From contig JBMOOH010000035.1 in assembly GCA_049323795.1 (NCBI GenBank), positions 36,930 to 100,929 of the forward strand: a stretch of 64,000 bases of DNA. The letters run 5' to 3'. Position 1 is the first letter of the stretch. Each line of letters opens with the position of its first letter. The DNA is from JAOADN01 sp049323795 (lineage in GTDB: Bacteria > Pseudomonadota > Alphaproteobacteria > Rhodobacterales > Rhodobacteraceae). Below are positions 33,645 through 42,511 of the stretch, in pieces. The position numbers and the translations under genes are program-made. The notes below the pieces were generated by a model. That model was given only the letters and a program-made list of their open reading frames with translations, was not told the DNA's origin and did no database searches.

Positions 33645-35654
33645 ATGGACGGGATCGTTACCGAGTTTCCGAGGCGGGTGGTCGACGATCCCGACCTGAG
33701 GATCACGCTTTCCGACGGCTGCGTCCTGTCGGCCCGTATCTGGATGCCCGAGGACGCAGTCGGCAGGCCGGTGCCGGCGGTGCTGGAATACATCCCCTAC
33801 CGCAAGCGCGACGGCACCCTGCCGCGGGACGAACTGATGCACCCCTACCTGGCAGGCCATGGCTATGCCGCGGTGCGGGTGGACATGCGCGGCAACGGCG
33901 ACAGCCACGGCCTGATGCTCGACGAATACACCGAGCAGGAGCTGACGGACGCCTGCGAGGTGATCGCCTGGCTGGCGCGCCAGCCCTGGTGCACGGGCGC
34001 CGTGGGGATGATGGGCAAGAGCTGGGGGGGCTTCAACTCGCTTCAGACGGCGTTCCTGCGGCCGCCGTCGCTGAAGGCCGTCATCAGCGTCTATTCGACC
34101 GTGGACCGCTTCGCGGACGATATCCACTTCAAGGGCGGGGCGCTCCTGAACGAGAACCTGGCCTGGGGGACGGTGATGCTGTCCTACTCCTCGCGCCCGG
34201 CCGATCCGATGCTCCGGCAGGACTGGCGCGAGGACTGGCTGGAGCGGCTGGCGAACCAGCCGTTCCTCGCCTCGCGCTGGGCCGGCCACCAGACGCGCGA
34301 CGCCTACTGGAGGCACGGGTCGGTCTGCGAGGACTGGGGGGCGATCGGGGTGCCGGTCCTGTCCTTCGGCGGCTGGGCCGACAACTACATGAACACCGTC
34401 GCGCATCTGGTGGCGAACCTGAAGGCGGCCGGGCCGGGAACCGTGAAGGGGATCGTGGGGCCGTGGGTGCACCAGTATCCTCACACGGCGGTGCCGGGTC
34501 CGCGGATCGGCTTTCTGCAACTCGCCATCCGCTGGTGGGACCGGTGGCTGAAGGGCATCGACAACGGCGCGGAGCGGGACCCGGCCTGGCGCGCGTACAT
34601 GCTCCACTCGCAGCCGCCCGACGCCTGCGCGGCGTTCCGCCGCGGGCACTGGGTCGCGGAAGACCGATTGCCGTCTCCGCGTGTGCGGACCGAGGGTCTC
34701 GCCCTGTCGCCGGGTGCGCTCGGCCGGGCAGCGGGGGCGCTCGACATCGCGGTGAGCACGCCGCAGGACCTCGGGATGCGGGCGGGCGAGTTCTTCCCGA
34801 TGGGACGCAACGCCGAACTGCCGGGCGACCAGCGCCGGGACGATGCGCGCTCGGTCTGCTTCGACGGACCGGTGCTCGACGCGCCGCTCGACCTGATGGG
34901 GGCGGCGGTGCTGCGTGCGACCGTTTCGTCGGACAGGCCGATGGCGGTTCTGGTCGCGCGGCTGTGCGACGTGGCGCCGGACGGCTCGTCGGTCAGGATC
35001 GCGCATGGCATCCTGAACCTCTGCCACCGCGAGGACCGCGCGCATCCGTCGCGGCTCGAACCGGGACGGCGCTACGGCATCGCGCTGACGCTCGACCAGA
35101 TGGCCTACCGGCTGGCGGCCGGACACCGGCTGCGGCTGGCGCTCTCGACGACCTACTGGCCGTGGATCTGGCCGTCGCCCGAGGCGGCGGCGGTGACGCT
35201 GCACGGAGGCAGGCTGGACCTGCCGGTGCACGGGGGATCGGAGAACGAATGGGACCCGCCCCCGGCTGCCTCGGCGGCGCCGTGGAAGCACCGGATCCTG
35301 CGCGAGGGGCGCGCGGCGCGGCGGATCGAGACGGACCTGATCGGGGGCACCTCGGCCCTGGTGATCGAGGAGGACGGGGGGGATGTGGAGAACCTCGGCC
35401 ACGGGCTCTGCACCGGCGAGACGATGACCGAGCGGTGGGAGATCAGGCCCGACGATCCGCTGTCCGCGAAAGGCACGATCCGGTGGGAACAGCGCCTGTC
35501 GCGCGGCGACTGGCGGGTGCGGACGGTGGCCGAGACCGAGATGACCTCGACCGCCGCGGGTCTGCGGATGGTCGCGCGCCTGACCGCGTGGGAGGGCGAG
35601 GACGTGGCATTCGAACGGACGTGGGACGAAACGGTCGCCCGGGATTTCGTCTGA
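33645..35654 (+). CDS. CocE/NonD family hydrolase (S15-type acyl/peptidase)
   Basis: 669-residue alpha/beta hydrolase of the CocE/NonD family (cocaine esterase, glutaryl-7-ACA acylase, X-Pro dipeptidyl-peptidase relatives). Catalytic triad by motif: S126 in MMGKSWGGFNS, Asp in FGGWADNYMNT, His in GPWVHQYPHT. The N-terminal EYIPYRKRDGTLPRDE and DMRGNGDSHG are typical. A C-terminal jelly-roll (X-Pro peptidase C-terminal) domain follows from about residue 340. No signal peptide. It directly precedes a peptide-type ABC operon in the same direction, with a 115-bp gap, suggesting hydrolysis of an imported amide, ester or peptide. Confidence 0.9.
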   Translation: MDGIVTEFPRRVVDDPDLRITLSDGCVLSARIWMPEDAVGRPVPAVLEYIPYRKRDGTLPRDELMHPYLAGHGYAAVRVDMRGNGDSHGLMLDEYTEQELTDACEVIAWLARQPWCTGAVGMMGKSWGGFNSLQTAFLRPPSLKAVISVYSTVDRFADDIHFKGGALLNENLAWGTVMLSYSSRPADPMLRQDWREDWLERLANQPFLASRWAGHQTRDAYWRHGSVCEDWGAIGVPVLSFGGWADNYMNTVAHLVANLKAAGPGTVKGIVGPWVHQYPHTAVPGPRIGFLQLAIRWWDRWLKGIDNGAERDPAWRAYMLHSQPPDACAAFRRGHWVAEDRLPSPRVRTEGLALSPGALGRAAGALDIAVSTPQDLGMRAGEFFPMGRNAELPGDQRRDDARSVCFDGPVLDAPLDLMGAAVLRATVSSDRPMAVLVARLCDVAPDGSSVRIAHGILNLCHREDRAHPSRLEPGRRYGIALTLDQMAYRLAAGHRLRLALSTTYWPWIWPSPEAAAVTLHGGRLDLPVHGGSENEWDPPPAASAAPWKHRILREGRAARRIETDLIGGTSALVIEEDGGDVENLGHGLCTGETMTERWEIRPDDPLSAKGTIRWEQRLSRGDWRVRTVAETEMTSTAAGLRMVARLTAWEGEDVAFERTWDETVARDFV

Positions 35655-35676
35655 GCGCAACAAACTTGCGAGATTC

Positions 35677-35717
35677 TGTCCGGGTCCGGAGCATTTCCGT
35701 TTGCCGGAACCCGGACA
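35677..35717 (+). terminator. hairpin after the CocE/NonD hydrolase gene
   Basis: tgtccgggtccgg (35677-35689) pairs with ccggaacccggaca (35704-35717) with one bulged base and a 14-base loop. It separates the hydrolase from the ABC operon. No run of T follows, so strength is uncertain. Confidence 0.5.
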
Positions 35718-35726
35718 CAGGGGTTA

Positions 35727-35742
35727 TTGATTCCGCAATCAA
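35727..35742. promoter_or_regulatory. inverted repeat, candidate operator upstream of the peptide-type ABC operon
   Basis: TTGATT-ccgc-AATCAA, a perfect 6-4-6 inverted repeat in an AT-rich patch 28 bp before the ATG at 35770. Position suggests a regulator site near the transcription start; regulator unknown. Confidence 0.45.
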
Positions 35743-35769
35743 CAAAAATGCCAACAGGGAGTGGGCACG

Positions 35770-37365
35770 ATGAACGACGATCTGAGACATCTCAGGACGC
35801 TTGCGATTGACGCGGCCAAGGGCAGGATCAGCCGGCGGTCCTTCATGCAGCGGACCGCGGCGATGGGCATCTCGGCCGGGCTTGCGGGGGCGCTGGTCGC
35901 CTCGGCCGCGCGGGCGCAGGAGCCCAAGAAGGGCGGGACCATCGCCGTCGGGATGCAGGGCGGCGAGTCGACGAACTCGCTCGATCCCGCGCTCGCCGCG
36001 TCGGAAGTGCCCTTCCAGGTGAACATGACCTGGGGCGAGCTGCTGACCGACGTGCGGCCGGACAGTTCGATCGACTGGCGGGTCGCCGAAGAGGCCAGCG
36101 CCTCGGCCGATGCGAGCGAATGGACCTTCAAGATCCGCAAGGGCGTCGAATTCCACAACGGCGCCACCCTGACTGCGGATGACGTCATCGCGACGCTGAA
36201 GCGCCACACCGACGAGAAGTCGAAGTCGGGCGCGCTCGGGATCGTCAAGGGCATCACCGACATGAAGGCCGAGGGCGACAAGGTGACGCTCAAGCTTTCC
36301 GGTCCGAACGCCGACCTGCCCTACCTGATGGCGGACTACCACCTCGTCATCCAGCCGGGCGGCGGCGTGGACAACCCGGCGGCCGGGATCGGCGCGGGGC
36401 CCTACAAGGTGGTCGCGAACGAGCCGGGCGTGCGCCACACCTTCGAGAAGTTCGCGAACTACTTCGACAGCACGATCGGACATGCCGACAATGTCGAGCT
36501 CTACGTGATCAACGACAACACGGCCCGCACCGCCGCCCTGCAGTCCGGTCAGGTCCACATGATCAACCGGGTGGACCCGAAGATCGTGGATCTGCTCAAG
36601 GGCGTGCCGGGCGTGCAGATCAAGGCGGTCGCCGGCCGCGGCCACTACGTCTTCATCATGCACGTGAACAAGGCGCCCTTCGACAACAACGACATGCGGA
36701 TGGCCCTGAAGCTCGCCATCAACCGCGAGGAGATGGTCGAGAAGATCCTCGGCGGCCTCGGGTCGGTCGGCAACGACTTCCCGATCAACGCGGCCTATCC
36801 CCTCTTCGACAACACGATCGAGCAGCGCAAGTACGATCCCGTGAAGGCGGCGGAATACTACAAGAAGACCGGCCACGACGGATCGCCGATCATCCTGCGC
36901 ACCGCCCCCGGCGCCTTCCCCGGCGCGGTGGACGCGGCGAACCTCTTCGCGGCCTCGGCCAAGGTGGCGGGCATCCCGCTCGAGGTGAAGCTCGAGCCCG
37001 ACGACGGTTACTGGACGAACGTCTGGAACGTCCAGCCCTTCGTGGCGTCCTACTGGGGTGGGCGCCCGGTGCAGGACCAGATGTATTCGACGGCCTACCT
37101 GTCGACGGCCGACTGGAACGACACGAAGTTCAAGAACGCCGAGTTCGACGCGCTGCTGATCGCGGCGCGGGGCGAGCTCGACCAGGCCAAGCGCAAGGAG
37201 GAGTACAGCAAGATGGCCCGCATCCTGCGCGACGAGGGCGGTCTGATCCTGCCGATGTTCAACGACTTCGTGTCCGGCGTCAGCGACAAGATCGCGGGCT
37301 GGGTCGATGATCCGAACGGCGAACTGATGAACGGGCGCGCGCAGGTGAAGACCTGGCTGGCCTGA
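35770..37365 (+). CDS. ABC transporter substrate-binding protein, family 5 (peptide/nickel/opine type), Tat-exported
   Basis: 531-residue SBP_bac_5 protein. A twin-arginine signal (ISRRSFMQRTAAMG) precedes a hydrophobic stretch ending ASAARAQ. The mature part has the usual SLDPALAASEVPFQV, the WTFKIRKGVEFHNGATLTADDV block and LAINREEMVEKIL. The ATG at 35770 is chosen over an in-frame GTG at 35761 because AGGGAG stands about nine bases before it. First gene of an operon with two permeases and a fused double ATPase. Ligand unknown; the neighbouring hydrolase hints at a peptide- or amide-like compound. Confidence 0.93.
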   Translation: MNDDLRHLRTLAIDAAKGRISRRSFMQRTAAMGISAGLAGALVASAARAQEPKKGGTIAVGMQGGESTNSLDPALAASEVPFQVNMTWGELLTDVRPDSSIDWRVAEEASASADASEWTFKIRKGVEFHNGATLTADDVIATLKRHTDEKSKSGALGIVKGITDMKAEGDKVTLKLSGPNADLPYLMADYHLVIQPGGGVDNPAAGIGAGPYKVVANEPGVRHTFEKFANYFDSTIGHADNVELYVINDNTARTAALQSGQVHMINRVDPKIVDLLKGVPGVQIKAVAGRGHYVFIMHVNKAPFDNNDMRMALKLAINREEMVEKILGGLGSVGNDFPINAAYPLFDNTIEQRKYDPVKAAEYYKKTGHDGSPIILRTAPGAFPGAVDAANLFAASAKVAGIPLEVKLEPDDGYWTNVWNVQPFVASYWGGRPVQDQMYSTAYLSTADWNDTKFKNAEFDALLIAARGELDQAKRKEEYSKMARILRDEGGLILPMFNDFVSGVSDKIAGWVDDPNGELMNGRAQVKTWLA

Positions 37366-37375
37366 GGCCCGCGCG

Positions 37376-38332
37376 GTGCATCCTGTCCTGAAACTGGTGG
37401 TCCAGCGCGTCGCGCTGGGCCTGCTTCTGCTGCTGGCGGTGTCGGCCGTCATCTTCCTCGGCGTCGAGGCGCTGCCGGGCGACACCGCACAGGCGATCCT
37501 CGGCCAGCAGGCCACGCCCGCGGCGCTCGCCAATCTGCGTGCCCAGATGGGCCTCGACCAGCCGCCGCTGACCCGCTACCTGACCTGGCTCGGCAGCGTG
37601 CTGACGGGGGATTTCGGCAAGTCGCTGACGAACGGGGCCGACATCGGCCAGTCGATCAGGCAGCGGCTGGGGAACACGCTCTTCCTTGCGGGCAGTGCGG
37701 CCGCCATCGCGGTGCCCCTTGCCATCATCCTCGGCCTTGCCGCGGCGCGCCATGTGGGCCGCTGGCCCGACAAGGTGATCTCGGGGATAACGCTTTCGAC
37801 GATCAGCCTGCCGGAATTCGTGGCGGGCTATTTCGTGATCTACGTGCTGACGCAACTCGTGCCGATCTTCCAGCCGGTCGCGATGGTCTTTCCCGGCATG
37901 AGCTTCTGGGCCAGGCTGCAGGCCATCGCGCTGCCGGTCATCGTCCTCGTCCTGGTGGTCCTTGCGCACATGATGCGGATGACGCGGGCGGCGATCCTGA
38001 ACGTCATGCAGTCGGCCTATATCGAGACGGCCGAGCTCAAGGGCCTCACGCCGATGACGGTGATCTGGCGCCACGCCTTTCCGAACGCCATCGCGCCGGT
38101 CGTGCAGGTGGTGATGCTGAACCTCGCCTATCTGGTCGTGGGCGTCGTGGTGGTCGAGGTGGTGTTCGGCTACAACGCGCTGGGGCAGTATCTGGTCGAC
38201 CATGTGAGCAAGCGCGACCTGCCCGTCGTGCAGGCGGTCGGGCTGATCTTTGCCGCGGTCTATATCGGGCTCAACATCCTTGCCGACGTCATCGGCATCC
38301 TCGCCAACCCGCGGCTGAGGCATCCGAAATGA
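37376..38332 (+). CDS. peptide-type ABC transporter permease (DppB family)
   Basis: 318-residue inner-membrane permease with six predicted helices. The family opening VVQRVALGLLLLLAVSAVIF, the DPPLTRY-like DQPPLTRYLTWLG periplasmic segment and the coupling loop ETAELKGLTPMTVIWRH are typical. Begins with GTG at 37376, ten bases after the binding-protein stop. Overlaps the second permease by four bases (ATGA). Confidence 0.92.
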   Translation: MHPVLKLVVQRVALGLLLLLAVSAVIFLGVEALPGDTAQAILGQQATPAALANLRAQMGLDQPPLTRYLTWLGSVLTGDFGKSLTNGADIGQSIRQRLGNTLFLAGSAAAIAVPLAIILGLAAARHVGRWPDKVISGITLSTISLPEFVAGYFVIYVLTQLVPIFQPVAMVFPGMSFWARLQAIALPVIVLVLVVLAHMMRMTRAAILNVMQSAYIETAELKGLTPMTVIWRHAFPNAIAPVVQVVMLNLAYLVVGVVVVEVVFGYNALGQYLVDHVSKRDLPVVQAVGLIFAAVYIGLNILADVIGILANPRLRHPK

Positions 38333-39144
38333 GGCTTCCGCTTTCTGCGGCCGTCGGACTCGCGCTGACGTTCCTCTTCCTCTTCGTCGCGGTCTTCGCG
38401 CAGTGGATCGCGCCCTATCCGATCGATTCCGCGGTCGGCGGCGTCTGGGATCCGCCCTCGGCCACGAACTGGCTCGGGACCGACACGATCGGCCGGGACA
38501 TCCTGTCACGGCTGATCTACGGGGCGCAGGTGACCATCTTCGTCGCGCTGGCCGCATCGGTGCTGTCGTTTTCTCTGGGGGCTTTCCTCGGGTTCCTCGC
38601 GGCGGTGCGGGGCGGCTGGGTGGACCAGGTGCTGTCGCGTCTCGTCGATCTGGTCATGGCCGTGCCGTCGCTGATCGTCGCGCTCGTCATGCTGTCGGTG
38701 CTGCCGCTCAACCTGACGGTGCTGATCCTCGTGATGGGCATTCTCGATTCGACGCGCGTGTTCCGCCTGAGCCGCGCAGTCGCGGTGGACATCACGGTGA
38801 TGGACTACGTGGAAGCGGCCCGGCTGAGGGGCGAGAGACAGGCCTGGATCATCTTCCGCGAGATCCTGCCGAACGCGCTCTCGCCTCTGGTCGCCGAGTT
38901 CGGACTGCGGTTCATCTTCGCCGTCCTCTTCATCTCGACGCTGTCGTTCCTCGGCCTCGGCGTGCAGCCGCCGCTCGCCGACTGGGGCGGGATGGTGAAG
39001 GAGAACAAGGACGGCCTCGTCTACGGCAAGTCCGCTGCGCTCATGCCCGCGCTCTCCATCGCGGCGCTGGCGATTTCGGTGAATCTCGTCGCCGACTGGA
39101 TCCTGTCGCGGACCACGAGCCTGAAAGGGGGCCGCGGTGGCTGA
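38329..39144 (+). CDS. peptide-type ABC transporter permease (DppC family)
   Basis: 271-residue permease. Signatures: NWLGTDTIGRDILSRLIYGA near residues 44-63 (core GTDTIGRDILSRL) and the coupling loop YVEAARLRGERQAWIIFREILPN. Five to six helices. Overlaps both neighbours (4 bp upstream, 8 bp downstream), so the three transporter genes are translationally coupled. Confidence 0.93.
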   Translation: MRLPLSAAVGLALTFLFLFVAVFAQWIAPYPIDSAVGGVWDPPSATNWLGTDTIGRDILSRLIYGAQVTIFVALAASVLSFSLGAFLGFLAAVRGGWVDQVLSRLVDLVMAVPSLIVALVMLSVLPLNLTVLILVMGILDSTRVFRLSRAVAVDITVMDYVEAARLRGERQAWIIFREILPNALSPLVAEFGLRFIFAVLFISTLSFLGLGVQPPLADWGGMVKENKDGLVYGKSAALMPALSIAALAISVNLVADWILSRTTSLKGGRGG

Positions 39145-40771
39145 TCTTCTGGACATCCGCAACCTCAGGATCGAGGCGACGGTCTATCCGCCGGGCGAGA
39201 AGCCGCGCGACGCCGTGCTGGTCGACGGGGTGTCGCTGTCGCTGAAGACGGGCCGCGTGCTGGGGCTGATCGGGGAATCCGGCGCGGGCAAGTCCACGAT
39301 CGGGCTGTCGTCCATGGCATACGGACGCGGCGGGGTGCGGCTGACCGGGGGCGAGATCGTCCTCAACGGGCGGGACATCCGGAAACTCGGGCCTGCGGGA
39401 CTGCGTGGGCTGCGTGGGAAGGAAGTCACCTATGTCGCCCAGTCGGCGGCGGCGGCCTTCAACCCGGCCAAGCGGCTGATGGAGCAGGTGATCGAGACCT
39501 CGCTCTCGCACGGCGTCATGGGCCGGGCCGAGGCCGAGGCGCGGGCGGTGGGGCTGTTCCGCAAGCTCGGCCTGCCGAATCCGGACACCTTCGGACGCCG
39601 GTATCCGCACCAGGTCTCGGGCGGGCAGCTCCAGCGGGCGATGACGGCGATGGCGCTCTGCCCGAGGCCCGATCTCGTCGTTTTCGACGAGCCGACCACC
39701 GCGCTCGACGTGACGACCCAGATCGACGTGCTTGCGGCGATCAAGGAGGCGATCCGGGATACCGGCGTCGCGGCCCTCTACATCACGCACGACCTTGCCG
39801 TCGTGGCGCAGGTGGCCGACGAGATCATGGTGCTCCGGCACGGCAAGATGGTCGAGCATGGCACGACCGGCCAGATCATCGACGCGCCGCGCATGGACTA
39901 CACGCGCGCACTCGTCAGCGTCCGGTCGCGGGAGCACCCCGAGAAGCCGTCCTGCGGGACGCCGGTGCTGTCGGTCGAGGGTGTGACGGCGCGCTATCCG
40001 GGCGTGCCCTTCGATGTCCTGAGGAACGTGACCGTGTCGATCGAGCCGGGGCATACGCTGGCGGTCGTGGGCGAGAGCGGGTCGGGGAAATCGACGCTCG
40101 CCCGCGCGATCACCGGGCTTCTGCCGCCGGCGCGCGGGCGCATCCGCTTCGCCGGGCGCGAGCTGTCGCCGGCGCTGAACGGCCGGACGAAGGACGACCT
40201 GCGCGAGCTGCAGATGATCTACCAGATGGCCGACGTGGCGATGAACCCGCGCCAGACCATCGCGACGATCATCGGGCGGCCTCTGGAGTTCTACTTCGGG
40301 CTGAGGGGCGCGGAGCGCGACAGGCGGGTGGCGGAGCTGCTCGACGCGATCGAGATGGGCAAGGGCTTTGCCGAGCGTTACCCCGCGGAACTGTCGGGCG
40401 GGCAGAAGCAGCGCGTCTGCATCGCCCGGGCGCTCGCCGCGAAGCCGAAGCTCATCATCTGCGACGAGGTGACGAGCGCGCTCGACCCGCTGGTCGCGGA
40501 GGGGATCCTGAAGCTGCTTCTCGATCTTCAGGCGGCGGAGGGGGTCGCCTATCTGTTCATCACGCACGACCTCGCCACCGTGAGGGCCATCGCGGATTCG
40601 ATCGCGGTCATGTACCGGGGCGAGGTCGTGCGCTACGGGCCGAAGTCGGACGTTCTGGAACCGCCCTTCGACGACTACACGGACCTTCTGCTGTCGTCGG
40701 TGCCGGAGATGCGGCCCGGCTGGCTGGAAGAGACGATCGCGCACCGGAAGATGGAGAGCGCGGGGAATTGA
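39137..40771 (+). CDS. peptide-type ABC transporter ATPase, fused DppD-DppF (two nucleotide-binding domains)
   Basis: 544 residues carrying two complete ABC ATPase domains. First: Walker A GESGAGKST, signature VSGGQLQRAMTAMAL, Walker B LVVFDEPTTAL, switch His in YITHDLA. Second: Walker A GESGSGKST, signature LSGGQKQRVCIARAL, Walker B LIICDEVTSAL, switch His in FITHDLA. In many bacteria these are two genes; the fused form is also common. Starts at GTG 39137 overlapping the DppC-type gene by eight bases. The second domain shows an unusual DEV in place of DEP. It drives import with the preceding permeases. Confidence 0.93.
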   Translation: MADLLDIRNLRIEATVYPPGEKPRDAVLVDGVSLSLKTGRVLGLIGESGAGKSTIGLSSMAYGRGGVRLTGGEIVLNGRDIRKLGPAGLRGLRGKEVTYVAQSAAAAFNPAKRLMEQVIETSLSHGVMGRAEAEARAVGLFRKLGLPNPDTFGRRYPHQVSGGQLQRAMTAMALCPRPDLVVFDEPTTALDVTTQIDVLAAIKEAIRDTGVAALYITHDLAVVAQVADEIMVLRHGKMVEHGTTGQIIDAPRMDYTRALVSVRSREHPEKPSCGTPVLSVEGVTARYPGVPFDVLRNVTVSIEPGHTLAVVGESGSGKSTLARAITGLLPPARGRIRFAGRELSPALNGRTKDDLRELQMIYQMADVAMNPRQTIATIIGRPLEFYFGLRGAERDRRVAELLDAIEMGKGFAERYPAELSGGQKQRVCIARALAAKPKLIICDEVTSALDPLVAEGILKLLLDLQAAEGVAYLFITHDLATVRAIADSIAVMYRGEVVRYGPKSDVLEPPFDDYTDLLLSSVPEMRPGWLEETIAHRKMESAGN

Positions 40772-40780
40772 CTGTCCTTT

Positions 40781-40810
40781 GAAGGTCGGGCCTCCGAAGG
40801 TCGGGCCTCC
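40781..40810. repeat. 15-bp perfect tandem duplication
   Basis: gaaggtcgggcctcc is present twice, end to end (40781-40795, 40796-40810), in the gap after the double ATPase gene. Confidence 0.95.
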
Positions 40811-40863
40811 AGGACGGGGGATGTGGCTGGCCGTGGCTGTGCCACGGAGGAAAGGAAGATCGA

Positions 40864-41697
40864 ATGTCCCGCAAACTCCTCCTCCTCATCATCGACGGGG
40901 TGCCCTGGCGCAACTGGCGGCGGCTCTTCGGGAACCTCGAGGGCTGGGTGCGGTCGGGCGAGGCGCGGGTGTGGCGGCACCGGTCGGTGCTGCCCTCGAC
41001 CTCGGCCTCCTGCTACGCCTCGATCCACACGGGCGTGGCCCCTCAGGTGCACGGGGCCTGGGGCAACGAATACGTGTTCCGCCTGAGCCAGCCGGACGTC
41101 TTCTCGGAAGCCTCGAAGGCGGGTCTCAAGACCGGCGCGGTCGCGCATTCCTTCTGGTCGGAATTCTTCAACCGGGCGCCCTTCGACCCCCTGCGCGACC
41201 TCGAATACGACGAGCCCGGCGGGCCGATCGCGCACGGGCGGTTCCACACGATGACGGGCTACGGGGCCGCGAACCAGATGACCCCGTCCGACTTCGACCT
41301 CTTCTGGACGCTCACGATGCTGACCGAGCGCTTCGGCGTCGATTACGCGATGCTCCATACCTGCACGCTGGACAGCATGGGGCACCGGTTCTTCCACGAT
41401 TGCGAGGAGATGGACCATGCCTGCTCTCACCTCGACGCGATGCTCGCCCCGCATGTCGCGCGGTGGCGGAAGAACGGTTACGAGGTGATCGTCACGGCCG
41501 ACCACGGACAGGATGAGCGGGGGCACCACGGGGGGGCCGGCGAGGACCAGCAGGACGCGGCGCTCTACTGGTTCGGGGGCGGCGAGGGGCCGGATGAGGG
41601 GGCGGTGATCGACCAGTTGCAGCTCGCCCCGACGATCCTGACGCGGCTCGGGGTGCCGGTTCCCGCGGCGATGCGGGCGGGGTCGTTCCTGCGGTAG
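40864..41697 (+). CDS. alkaline phosphatase family protein (nucleotide pyrophosphatase/phosphodiesterase-like)
   Basis: 277-residue metal-dependent hydrolase of the alkaline phosphatase superfamily. Metal and nucleophile features: Asp in LLLIIDGVPW near residue 10, the likely Thr/Ser nucleophile in LPSTSASCYASIHTG, Asp/His in HTCTLDSMGHRFFHD and the DH pair in IVTADHGQDERGHHGG. The protein is shorter than exported phosphodiesterases and has no signal peptide, so it should act in the cytoplasm. It follows the peptide-type ABC operon by about 90 bp and may be co-transcribed. Substrate unknown; phosphonate or phosphodiester bonds are usual for the family. Confidence 0.84.
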   Translation: MSRKLLLLIIDGVPWRNWRRLFGNLEGWVRSGEARVWRHRSVLPSTSASCYASIHTGVAPQVHGAWGNEYVFRLSQPDVFSEASKAGLKTGAVAHSFWSEFFNRAPFDPLRDLEYDEPGGPIAHGRFHTMTGYGAANQMTPSDFDLFWTLTMLTERFGVDYAMLHTCTLDSMGHRFFHDCEEMDHACSHLDAMLAPHVARWRKNGYEVIVTADHGQDERGHHGGAGEDQQDAALYWFGGGEGPDEGAVIDQLQLAPTILTRLGVPVPAAMRAGSFLR

Positions 41698-42100
41698 GGC
41701 GGGGGCGCTGCCCCCGTGCCCCCGGGATACTTGCGGACCGGAAACATGCCAGGCTAGCTGTTTGACCCCGCAGTTTGATGGTGCAATCCTTTCGGGAAAC
41801 CGAAGGATGCCCATGGGGCAGGTCCGTCACCGCACCCCACCCGCCGTGTTCCATCGACGGAACATCAACGAAACCCAAGCCGATCAGCAGGTGCAAAAAG
41901 CAGCCCGCCCGACCCCGGAAACTGTCCGAGAGATGGGAAGGAGCCCAGTGGCCCGCCACCGGCCGGGGAAGCGCTCGGGTCGCCCGCGATCAGCCATCGG
42001 CGGGCGCGGGCGGACGCGCGGTCTCGTCGTCGGGCCGGGGCGGGGCCGGGGCGGGGCCGGGGCGGGGCCGGGGCGGGGTGGGGGCGGGGTGGGGGCCGGG
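41698..42100. other. intergenic region with dispersed motif and G-rich repeat tract
   Basis: About 400 bp between convergent genes. The left end (41698-41745) holds gggcgggggcgctgcccccg then tgcccccgggatacttgc, a hairpin and motif related to those at 24810 and 33590; it probably terminates the rightward phosphodiesterase transcript. The right end (42034-42100) is an 11-bp G-rich tandem repeat. The middle shows no convincing gene. Confidence 0.6.
42034..42100. repeat. 11-bp G-rich tandem repeat, about six units
   Basis: gccggggcggg is repeated four times from 42034, followed by two variants gtgggggcggg and gtgggggccggg. The plus strand carries many runs of four or five G, compatible with G-quadruplex formation. 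It starts one base beyond the stop codon of the leftward zinc-ribbon gene. Confidence 0.9.
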
Positions 42101-42511
42101 TCAGTCGAACAGATCCCTGAGCCAGGACCGCCGCCCGTGCCTGCCATAGCCGCCGTGCCCCCCGCCATAGCCGCCGTGCCCGCCGCCGTGCCCGCCGCCA
42201 TGCCCGCCGCCATGCCCGCCGCCATGCCCGCCGCCGTGCCCGCCGCCGTGCCCGCCGCCGTACCCGCCCCCGTACCCGCCCCCGTACCCGCCCTGAGGGG
42301 GCGGACTGGTCTCGCCGGGGCCCTGGTCGAAGCTCCGCTCGACGATCTTTTCGATCTCTCCCCGGTCGAGCCAGATGCCGCGGCAGTTCGGGCAGTAGTC
42401 GATCTCCACCCCCTGTCGTTCGGACATGACCAGCGGGACGCTGCAGACGGGACAGAGCATCCCCGCGCGCGTTCCGGAGGGCTGGGGATGGGCAGCGGCT
42501 GGGTCGGACAT
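42101..42511 (-). CDS. zinc-ribbon (zf-TFIIB) protein with Gly/His/Tyr-rich repeat tail
   Basis: 136-residue protein of the small zf-TFIIB family. The zinc ribbon is C20-x2-C23 and C40-x2-C43 (CPVC and CPNCRGIWLDRGE), followed by a helix EIEKIVERSF. The remaining half is a tandem tail of GGYG then GGHG units (residues about 75-125), ending RRSWLRDLFD. Histidine at every fourth position could bind metal or phase-separate. Start at 42511, with an alternative Met directly before the first cysteine. It is divergent from the ABC/rhodopsin/flotillin operon, sharing a 339-bp control region. Function unknown. Confidence 0.85.
   Translation of the reverse strand: MSDPAAAHPQPSGTRAGMLCPVCSVPLVMSERQGVEIDYCPNCRGIWLDRGEIEKIVERSFDQGPGETSPPPQGGYGGGYGGGYGGGHGGGHGGGHGGGHGGGHGGGHGGGHGGYGGGHGGYGRHGRRSWLRDLFD

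Noticed and set aside
41762..42033. Possible small gene after the phosphodiesterase-like protein
   Set aside because: Open frames there have no ribosome site, no homology I recognise and run into the G-rich repeat.
42140..42295. Regular short repeats that could suggest a CRISPR-like or satellite array
   Set aside because: They are codon repeats (GGHG/GGYG) of the zinc-ribbon protein tail, with no spacer structure.
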